A program made the translations under genes and the position numbers. From Micrococcus endophyticus (GTDB lineage Bacteria; Actinomycetota; Actinomycetes; Actinomycetales; Micrococcaceae), in assembly GCF_014205115.1 (NCBI RefSeq), contig NZ_JACHMW010000001.1, positions 2,294,001-2,358,000 of the forward strand: 64,000 nucleotides of DNA. Reading direction: 5' to 3'. The notes under the pieces are model-generated. The model searched no databases, was not told the origin of the DNA, and saw only the letters and a program-made list of their open reading frames with translations. How positions within the stretch are numbered: position 1 is the stretch's first letter; the number at the start of each line of letters is the position of its first letter. Shown piece after piece: positions 58,099 through 64,000 of the stretch.

Positions 58099-58333
58099 GT
58101 TCCGGGGGCGACGACGGTCGGAACCTCGGTGCGACCTGGGGCGGACCGCACGGGCCTCCCCGCCTGGCGGACCCGCCAGTGCTCCTCATCCGAAAGTCGG
58201 GCCTAGGAGCCGACCCACGGGGCACCCGATCCCGCCTCAGGTCCCTTCAGCGCGGCGGCGGGCGCCGGAAGGATGGAGCCATCACCAGGACGGACCGCCG
58301 GCCCGTCGCCACCGACTCCCGAAGGAGCCCCCC

Positions 58334-58546
58334 ATGACCACCCCCGCCGCCTCCACCGAGTCCCGCTCCGTGCGCCGCGCCGAGCGGACGATCACGTTCC
58401 TGCTGCTGGCCCTGGCGACCGCCGTCGTCGTGGTGCTCGGGCTGACCACCGAGCTGACCACCCTGCCCCGCCTGGGCATCACCCTGGGCGCGCTGGTCGT
58501 GGCCTACCCGGTGCTGCGGATGCTGCTGTACCCGCGCTCCGCCTGA
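58334..58546 (+). CDS. Small two-segment membrane protein
   Basis: A 70-residue protein with a charged start (ESRSVRRAERT) and two hydrophobic segments (ITFLLLALATAVVVVLGLTTEL and LGITLGALVVAYPVLRMLLY). The core aligns with the protein encoded at 46568-46939 (F-x-A-L-x-T-A-x-V-V-x-L-G-L and LPRL). AAGGAG nine bases before the ATG. Function unknown. Its neighbour is a truncated ABC ATPase gene, and the other paralogue also sits near a two-component/ABC module, which suggests a link to such modules. Confidence 0.7.
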   Translation: MTTPAASTESRSVRRAERTITFLLLALATAVVVVLGLTTELTTLPRLGITLGALVVAYPVLRMLLYPRSA

Positions 58547-58590
58547 CAGCCCCACCCCCCCCCAGACGCGCTCATACCCCCCCCAGACGC

Positions 58591-58661
58591 GCTTTCGCTC
58601 GGGAAATCGTCGCTACCATCCCAGGATTTCGGGATGGTAGCGACGATTTCCCGAGCGAAAG
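58591..58661. repeat. Family 2 palindrome, copy 3
   Basis: Perfect 31-base arms (58592-58622, 58631-58661) with only an eight-base loop; the outer 25 bases match copies 1 and 2. It lies between convergent genes. Just before it, CCCCCCAGACGCGCT occurs twice in tandem (58553-58593). Confidence 0.92.
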
Positions 58662-58702
58662 TGTTTCCGGCTGGGACCGGCCCTCGGCTCAGGCCCCCCG
58701 GC

Positions 58703-61700
58703 TCAGCCCAGCGGGACCGTGATCTCGGCGCCCGGGGACAGGGTGTGCTCCTGGCCGGCGATGATCATCGGCACGTCATGCCACATGCCGCTGCCGGCGC
58801 GGACCGTGACCTCCGAGCGGCGCATGTGGATCTGCACCGGCTGCTGGCGGAACCGGATGGTGAAGCTGGCGCCGGGCAGCTGGGAGGGCATGCGCGGGTC
58901 CACGCGCACCACGTCCTCGCGCGTCTCCAGGCCCGCGTAGCAGCGGATCACGGTGTCCACGGTGCCGGCCATCAGGCCCAGGTGGATGCCCTCGCGGGTG
59001 GTGCCGCCCTGGGTGTCGGAGAGGTCCGACTCGAGCGCCTCCGTGAACAGGTCCCACGAGCGGTCCGGATCGGTGCGGGCCGCCACCCAGGCGTGCACCA
59101 GGCGGGAGAGCGTGGAGCCGTGCGTGGAGCGGGCCTCGTAGTACGTCACCATGCGCTCGAACGCCTCCTGCGGCAGCTCGTAGCCCATGCGGCGCAGGAT
59201 CCCGTCCAGCTCCTCGGCGGAGAACAGGTAGCCGAGCATGAGGGTGTCCGCCTGCTTGGAGAGCTTGTACCGGTTGGTGGCGTCGCCCTCGGCCTGCAGG
59301 ATCAGGTCCATGCGGCCGATGTTGCCGTACTTGGCCCGGTAGGCCTCCCAGTCGAACTCCTTGAGGTCCTGGTAGCCCTCGAACTGCGCGAGGATGCCGG
59401 CCTCCTCGCCGTCCTCGAAGAACGGCACGGTGAGGCGGGCGCTGACGTCCTCCCAGCGCTCGATCTCCTCCTCGGTGATCTCCATGATCTCGGGCAGGCC
59501 GTCGTCGAGGGTGTCCAGCCAGCGCACCAGCCGGGCGGTCTCGGAGAGCACCCAGGAGGTCAGCACGTTGGTGTACGCATTGTTGCGCAGGCCCGAGCCG
59601 GGGGTCTCCGGGTAGCCGTCGTGGAACTCGTCCGGGCCCATGACGCCGTGGATCTCGTAGCGGTCCGTGACGGCGTTGTGCAGGGTCATGGACATGAAGA
59701 ACCGGGAGACCTCCACGAGCATCTCGGCGCCGTAGTCCGAGATGAAGGACGTGTCCTTGGTGATCTCGATGTAGCGCAGCACCGAGTAGGCGATGTCCAG
59801 GGAGACGTGCCGCTGGTTGTGGGAGTTGTCCGGCATCCACATGCGCGAGCGCGGGTTCCACAGCTCAGTGGGGGTCTCCTCGGAGCCGTCCGCGCCGGAC
59901 TGCCACGGGTACATGGCGCCGGCCCAGCCCTCGGCCTGCGCGTTGGCGCGGGCCTCATTGAGGCGGCGGTAGCGGTACATCAGGATGCCGCGGGTGATCT
60001 CGGGGCGGCGCAGGGTGAGCATCGGGTAGACGTAGATCTCGTCCCAGAAGATGTGCCCGCGGTAGCCCTCGCCGTGCAGGCCGCGCGCGCCCACGGAGGC
60101 GTCCAGGTCGCGGCGGCGCCCGTAGGCGGTCTGCAGCACGTGGAAGGTGTGCAGGTTCAGGGCGAGCTGCTGCCGCAGGGAGGCGCCGTCCTTGCCCATG
60201 GGCACGGCGGAGCCCACGGAGGCGGAGCGGCCGGCGTCGACGACGGGCGGCGCGTACTCGGCGCCCTCCGCGGCGGCCGTGGAGCGGCGCTGGTGCCGGT
60301 AGGGCTCGGCGAGGTCGATGCGCACCGAGAAGCGGTCCCAGTTGGTGCCCCAGCGCTGCTCGTGGAGGGTGAGCAGGTTGCGGAAGCTGTTGGCCCGCTG
60401 CACGTCCTTGACGGCGGCCTCCCACACGGAGGCGTTGGCGTGGTCGTGGCTGGTGGTGACGGCGGCGATCTTCTCGATCACCAGGGGCACGCCCTCCTCC
60501 ACGTGGAGGCGGATGTCCTGGCCGACGCGCAGGTCGGAGCCGTCCACGGGGCGGCGGATGGGCTCGTGGTGGCCGACGGGGGCCACCTGGCGGGTGCGGG
60601 TGGCGACCGCGATGTCGATGCGGGACTGGCTGGTGGTGGTCTCGAGGAGCACCGTCTCGCCGTCGATCTCGCGGGCCTGGGAGGGCTCGAGGTGCTGGTT
60701 GGCGAGGGTGCGGTCGTCGGAGACGTTGAGGTTGGCCACGCGGCCCTCGATGGTCGAGCGCACGGTGAGCTCGCCGGTCCAGTTCTCGGCGACGACGGTC
60801 AGCTCGATCGCGGCGAGGTGGCGGTTGGCCAGGGAGGTGAACTGGCGGGTGTGCACGCTGGTGCGGCGGCCCTGCTCGTCCTCGAAGGCCATGGTCCGGG
60901 AGAGGACGCCGCGGCGCAGGTCCATCTCCTGGCTGAAGTCCACGAGGGTCTCCTCGCCGGGCAGCAGGGGGCGCCCACCGCGGGGGGTGACCACGAGCGG
61001 GGTCCAGTCCTGGATGTTCACCATGTGCTCGGTGTCCACGGCCCGGCCCTGGACCATGGAGGTGAGGCGGTTGAACACGCCGGCCATGTAGGTGCCGGGG
61101 TAGTGGACGTCGGAGATGCGGGTGCCGGGGACGGCGCCGCGGGTGCCCCAGTAGCCGTTGGCGAGGGTGCACAGCACCTCGCGGGTGCCCTCGGAGGCCG
61201 GGTCGAACTCGTCCCAGCGCAGCACCCAGGCGGGGTCGAACGGGGTGGTGGTGCGCTGCTCGAGGCCGAGGGTCCCGTAGTCCTGGACCACGAGGTGGGC
61301 GCCGGCGTCCTTGAGGCGGCCCTTGCCGAGGTCGGGCTCGCGGTCCACGCCGATGACGAGGCCGAAGCGGCCGTCGGCGGCGGCCTTGACGCCGGAGACG
61401 GCGTCCTCGAGGACCATCGCGTCGGCGACGTCGACGCCCAGCTCGCGGGCGGCCTCCCAGAACATCGCGGGGTCGGGCTTGCCGGGCAGGCCGCGCTCGA
61501 TCGCGGTGTGGCCGTCCACGATCACGGGGAAGAAGTCCAGCACGCCGCCGGCGCCGAGCACGGCGCGGGAGTTCTTGGAGCTGGTCACGAGGGCCACGGG
61601 CACGCCCTTGGCGCGCAGCTTCTCCAGCAGGTCCTGGGCCTCGGGGAACACGCGGACGCCGTCGCGGGCGAGGACCTGCTCGAAGTAGCCCTGCTTGCGC

Positions 61701-62080
61701 TCGGCGAGGGCGAGGACGGTGAGCTGCGGGGTGGTGGCGGCCTCGGGGGAGTCGGCCTCGGGCACGCGCAGGCCGCGGGAGTGGAAGAAGGTGCGCACGC
61801 CGTCCTCGCGGGGGCGCCCGTCCACGTGGTGCAGGTAGTCCGCGGCGGCGTCGAAGGGGCGCAGTGCCTCGGGGTCGGCGGCGACGGCGGCCGCGTTGGC
61901 GGGCAGCGCGCCCACGGCGGGCAGGGCCTCGTCGAAGAGCTCCTTCCACGCCTGGGCGTGGACGCCGGCGGTGTCCGTGACCACGCCGTCCATGTCGAAG
62001 ATCACCGCGCGGTAGCGGCGCAGGCGGTGGCGGCGGGCGTTCTGGTCCTGCGAGGGGGCGGGGGTGAGCGTCTGGGACAT
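58703..62080 (-). CDS. HAD phosphatase/phosphoglucomutase-GH65 phosphorylase fusion
   Basis: An 1,125-residue two-enzyme protein. Residues about 22-260 form a beta-phosphoglucomutase-type HAD domain: VIFDMDGVVTDTAGVHAQAWKELFDE (Asp29, Asp31), ALVTSSKNS, GKPDPAMFWEAARELGV and MVLEDAVSGVKAA. Residues about 290-1,090 are a glycoside hydrolase family 65 phosphorylase, with the general acid Glu818 in MGPDEFHDGYPETPGSG. GH65 members phosphorolyse maltose, trehalose or kojibiose to glucose and beta-glucose 1-phosphate, which the HAD domain would convert to glucose 6-phosphate. Which disaccharide is used cannot be read here. ATG 62080; a TAGGCT -10 at 62149-62154 leaves a leader of about 60 bases. 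Confidence 0.93.
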   Translation of the reverse strand: MSQTLTPAPSQDQNARRHRLRRYRAVIFDMDGVVTDTAGVHAQAWKELFDEALPAVGALPANAAAVAADPEALRPFDAAADYLHHVDGRPREDGVRTFFHSRGLRVPEADSPEAATTPQLTVLALAERKQGYFEQVLARDGVRVFPEAQDLLEKLRAKGVPVALVTSSKNSRAVLGAGGVLDFFPVIVDGHTAIERGLPGKPDPAMFWEAARELGVDVADAMVLEDAVSGVKAAADGRFGLVIGVDREPDLGKGRLKDAGAHLVVQDYGTLGLEQRTTTPFDPAWVLRWDEFDPASEGTREVLCTLANGYWGTRGAVPGTRISDVHYPGTYMAGVFNRLTSMVQGRAVDTEHMVNIQDWTPLVVTPRGGRPLLPGEETLVDFSQEMDLRRGVLSRTMAFEDEQGRRTSVHTRQFTSLANRHLAAIELTVVAENWTGELTVRSTIEGRVANLNVSDDRTLANQHLEPSQAREIDGETVLLETTTSQSRIDIAVATRTRQVAPVGHHEPIRRPVDGSDLRVGQDIRLHVEEGVPLVIEKIAAVTTSHDHANASVWEAAVKDVQRANSFRNLLTLHEQRWGTNWDRFSVRIDLAEPYRHQRRSTAAAEGAEYAPPVVDAGRSASVGSAVPMGKDGASLRQQLALNLHTFHVLQTAYGRRRDLDASVGARGLHGEGYRGHIFWDEIYVYPMLTLRRPEITRGILMYRYRRLNEARANAQAEGWAGAMYPWQSGADGSEETPTELWNPRSRMWMPDNSHNQRHVSLDIAYSVLRYIEITKDTSFISDYGAEMLVEVSRFFMSMTLHNAVTDRYEIHGVMGPDEFHDGYPETPGSGLRNNAYTNVLTSWVLSETARLVRWLDTLDDGLPEIMEITEEEIERWEDVSARLTVPFFEDGEEAGILAQFEGYQDLKEFDWEAYRAKYGNIGRMDLILQAEGDATNRYKLSKQADTLMLGYLFSAEELDGILRRMGYELPQEAFERMVTYYEARSTHGSTLSRLVHAWVAARTDPDRSWDLFTEALESDLSDTQGGTTREGIHLGLMAGTVDTVIRCYAGLETREDVVRVDPRMPSQLPGASFTIRFRQQPVQIHMRRSEVTVRAGSGMWHDVPMIIAGQEHTLSPGAEITVPLG

Positions 62081-62277
62081 GGGGCGGACGGCCTTTGCGC
62101 GTGGTCGGTGGGAGGGCGGGACTCGGCCCTCGTCGGGGACTGCGGACCAGCCTAGAGGGCGCACCGCCGTCGTGGCGCGCCCCGATCCGCCGGATTCCGG
62201 TGAGTCCGCTCACGGTCCGCGGGCCCCGGCGCCGCGTCCCCGGCCTGGCTCCCGCGACCGCCCAGGTCAGCGGCGGG
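62081..62277. promoter_or_regulatory. Gap between the phosphorylase and rlmC genes
   Basis: Besides the likely -10 at 62149-62154 (- strand), two small inverted repeats occur upstream of it: ATCC-gcc-GGAT (62185-62195) and GTGAG-tccg-CTCAC (62200-62213). They could be operator sites for sugar control. No gene seen. Confidence 0.3.
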
Positions 62278-63597
62278 TCAGGCGCGCGACAGCAGCACGA
62301 GGGTCTCGGCGTGGCCGGTCTGGGGGAACATGTCGAACACCTGCGCCCGGCGTGCGCGGTAGGCGGGCATCGCGGCGAGGTCCTTCGCGAGGGAGGCGGC
62401 GTTGCAGCTGGAGTAGAGGACGTGGGGCACGCCCGAGTCCTGCAGCCGGGCGGCCAGCTCCGGGCCGATCCCGCGCCGCGGCGGGTTCACGACGACGGCG
62501 TCCGGCATGGCGGCGGGCGCGGCGTCGTCGTCGGGGTGGGCGCCGGCGTCGGAAGCCTCCCGTTTCCCGGACGACAGCGCATCCGAAGCCTCCCGTTTCC
62601 CGGACGAAAGCGCCTCCGAGGGCTCGCGTCTCCCGGGCGACAGCGCCCGGGTGGCGTCGCCGGCCGTGAAGCGGACGGCCCCGGCCAGGCCCAGCTCCGC
62701 GGCGGTGTCCCGGGCGGCGGCCACGGCGTCCTCGCTCGTCTCCAGACCCCACACCTCGGCCACGCCGGCGCCGCCCTCGGCCACGGGCCGGGCGAGGTGG
62801 AACGCGAACCCGCCGACCCCGCAGTAGAGGTCCCACGCGCTGTGCACGGGGGTGCCGTCGGCCGCGGCGGCCTCGGCGAGCCAGGCGGCGGCGGTGGCGT
62901 AGAGCCGCCGCGTGACGTCCGTGTTGGTCTGGAAGAAGCCCTGGGGGCGCAGTCGCAGGCCGATCCCGTTGAGCTCCATGCGCAGGGTGGGGTCCCCGGC
63001 CAGGTGCACCTCGTCCGGGCCCTCGGGCAGGGCCACGTGCTCGGGGTGCCGGTTGGCGGTGACGACGGCGGCCGGCGTGCCCAGCCCGGCCAGCGCGGAC
63101 CGCAGGCCGGGGACGGCGGCGCGCAGCGCGTCGAGGCGGGCGGCGGAGCGCAGGACGAAGCGCACCAAGAGCTCGCGGTCGGGGGAGAGGGTGACGATCA
63201 CGGACTTCAGCTCGCCGGTGCGCGCCGCGACGTCGTAGGGCTCGAGGCCGGCGGCCGTGATCGTCTCCGCGATCGCGTGGAAGGCGGCCTCCATGCCGTC
63301 CTCGTAGAGGCCGCAGTCGCGCAGGTCGTGGCCGGTGCCGTCGTGGTGGCGCGGGTGCTGCTCCGGGTCGAGGATGCCCAGCCGGGGCGCGGCCGCGGTG
63401 CCGGTGGCCACGAGCTTGGCCTTGTTCCGGAACCCGGACTCGGCGGAGGCCTGCGGGGGCAGCCAGGCCTCGGCGGGCACGGCGGCGTCCAGGCGGGCGC
63501 GCACGGCGGCGTCCTTGTCCGTCAGCTGCACGCCGTAGGGCACCCCCATCAGGGCGCAGGACCGGCACCGGCCGGCGTCGTAGTGGTGGCACTGCAC
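62278..63597 (-). CDS. rlmC: 23S rRNA (uracil-C5)-methyltransferase RlmC
   Basis: A 439-residue TrmA-family enzyme that makes m5U in 23S rRNA. The iron-sulfur cluster cysteines are Cys3, Cys11, Cys14 and Cys95 (CHHYDAGRCRSC and DCGLYED), the RlmC/RlmD pattern. GFFQTNTDVTRRLY, AWDLYCGVGGFAFHLA (SAM motif I), VVVNPPRRG, and LYSSCNAASLAKDL with the catalytic cysteine follow. Residues 318-350 are three tandem 11-residue repeats (ALSSGKREASD type) inserted between motif GDATR and the NPPRRG strand, which is not normal for the family. Start GTG 63597. Confidence 0.92.
   Translation of the reverse strand: MQCHHYDAGRCRSCALMGVPYGVQLTDKDAAVRARLDAAVPAEAWLPPQASAESGFRNKAKLVATGTAAAPRLGILDPEQHPRHHDGTGHDLRDCGLYEDGMEAAFHAIAETITAAGLEPYDVAARTGELKSVIVTLSPDRELLVRFVLRSAARLDALRAAVPGLRSALAGLGTPAAVVTANRHPEHVALPEGPDEVHLAGDPTLRMELNGIGLRLRPQGFFQTNTDVTRRLYATAAAWLAEAAAADGTPVHSAWDLYCGVGGFAFHLARPVAEGGAGVAEVWGLETSEDAVAAARDTAAELGLAGAVRFTAGDATRALSPGRREPSEALSSGKREASDALSSGKREASDAGAHPDDDAAPAAMPDAVVVNPPRRGIGPELAARLQDSGVPHVLYSSCNAASLAKDLAAMPAYRARRAQVFDMFPQTGHAETLVLLSRA
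62548..62646. repeat. Three tandem 33-bp repeats inside rlmC
   Basis: Units are 62548-62580, 62581-62613 and 62614-62646. Units 1 and 2 differ at four bases, unit 3 is more diverged. Each encodes an 11-residue peptide (ALSSGKREASD, ALSSGKREASD, ALSPGRREPSE). Unit 2 contains TTTCCCGGACGAAAGCG, close to the TTTCCCGAGCGAAAGCG arm of the family 2 palindromes. Confidence 0.9.
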
Positions 63598-63607
63598 GGG
63601 CGGCGCC

Positions 63608-64000
63608 TCAGCCCTCGGCGCCGACGCGAAGGTCGGGGCGGTCGAGGCGCTCGGCCAGGTGGTCCAGGGCCAGCTCGGCGGCGGTGGCCAGGTCCGCGTC
63701 CACGTCCATCACCATCCCCGTGAGCACGGGCAGCGCGGCCTCGAGGTCCTGCGGCCCGGCCAGGGCGCCGAGCGCGGAGGCCGCCGACGCGCGGACCTGC
63801 GGGTCCGGGTCCGCGCAGCCGGCGCGCACGGCGTCCACGAGGGCGCGGTCCACGGCGACGTCGGCGTGCAGGGAGCCGGCGCGGGCGGCCAGCACGAGGT
63901 GCGCGGCCGAGCGGACGTCCGGCTCCGGGGCGGACAGGGCCGCGGTCAGCGCGGGCAGCGCGCTGCGGTGCCAGGCGTGGCCCAGCGCCAGGGCGCCGGT
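63608..64000 (-). CDS. HEAT-repeat protein (partial, 5' end outside window)
   Basis: The last 130 residues are visible; the frame is open to the window edge, so the start lies to the right. The sequence is built of HEAT-like helical repeats: LPALTAALSAPEPDVRSAAHLVLAARAG, VDAVRAGCADPDPQVRASAASALGALAG and LPVLTGMVMDVDADLATAAELALDHLAERL. Such domains are protein-interaction scaffolds. Its stop is 10 bases before the rlmC start on the same strand, so the two are probably co-transcribed. No catalytic motif was seen. Confidence 0.78.
   Translation of the reverse strand, partial: TGALALGHAWHRSALPALTAALSAPEPDVRSAAHLVLAARAGSLHADVAVDRALVDAVRAGCADPDPQVRASAASALGALAGPQDLEAALPVLTGMVMDVDADLATAAELALDHLAERLDRPDLRVGAEG

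Noticed and set aside
58634-62155. A 1,173-codon open frame on the + strand opposite the phosphorylase gene
   Set aside because: It is antisense to a gene with complete HAD and GH65 motifs, and its translation is valine/glycine/histidine-rich with no recognisable domain. High GC content makes such long shadows common.

Overview
The window reads as chromosome of a very GC-rich actinobacterium, most likely a member of the Micrococcaceae (Micrococcus/Kocuria type). The reasons are the base composition (well above 70% G+C in most genes), many GTG starts, a demethylmenaquinone methyltransferase, a DtxR-type iron box, and a glutaminase that resembles the Micrococcus luteus salt-tolerant enzyme from memory of that family. 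The genus is an inference. I saw no rRNA, tRNA, transposase, integrase or CRISPR array.

Layout. 1-6.1 kb: a partial DUF2200 gene, a TIGR03086-type protein, an arsenic resistance locus (arsR divergent from acr3-arsC-arsC2), a DUF1801 protein, a TVP38/DedA-like membrane protein and a small alarmone synthetase. 6.2-13 kb: housekeeping and accessory enzymes (thioesterase, FAD-linked oxidase, acetyltransferases, glutaminase, YCII, atypical SDR). 13.2-19.5 kb: a lower-GC defence operon that joins a type III-like restriction-modification pair (mod, res) to the two genes of a Pycsar cyclic-pyrimidine system (membrane effector and cyclase). 19.7-25 kb: a siderophore uptake operon (binding protein with a frameshift, two FecCD permeases, ATPase, siderophore-interacting reductase) behind tandem DtxR/IdeR-like boxes. 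25-34.4 kb: menG, an OmpR-type two-component system, an LLM flavin oxidoreductase, lysG/lysE, a NUDIX hydrolase and an ABC exporter. 34.5-58.5 kb: repeated modules of NarL-type two-component systems with ABC transporters (NatAB-like and FtsX-like), small membrane proteins, a TetR regulator, a nitronate monooxygenase, a lactate permease, a tiny secreted peptide encoded between a response regulator and its kinase, PH-domain proteins, and two decayed gene fragments. 58.7-64 kb: a HAD-GH65 sugar phosphorylase fusion, the 23S rRNA methyltransferase RlmC and a partial HEAT-repeat protein.

Two genome-wide habits stand out. First, many genes have a TANNNT -10 element ending 6-7 bases before the start codon, as expected for leaderless mRNAs. 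Second, long near-perfect palindromes sit between genes. Six share one arm sequence and three share another, and one further palindrome lies in frame inside lysE. The second family's arm resembles a 33-bp tandem repeat inside rlmC. The most interesting system is the mod-res-pycTM-pycC operon; the secreted peptide between the response regulator and kinase genes is second.
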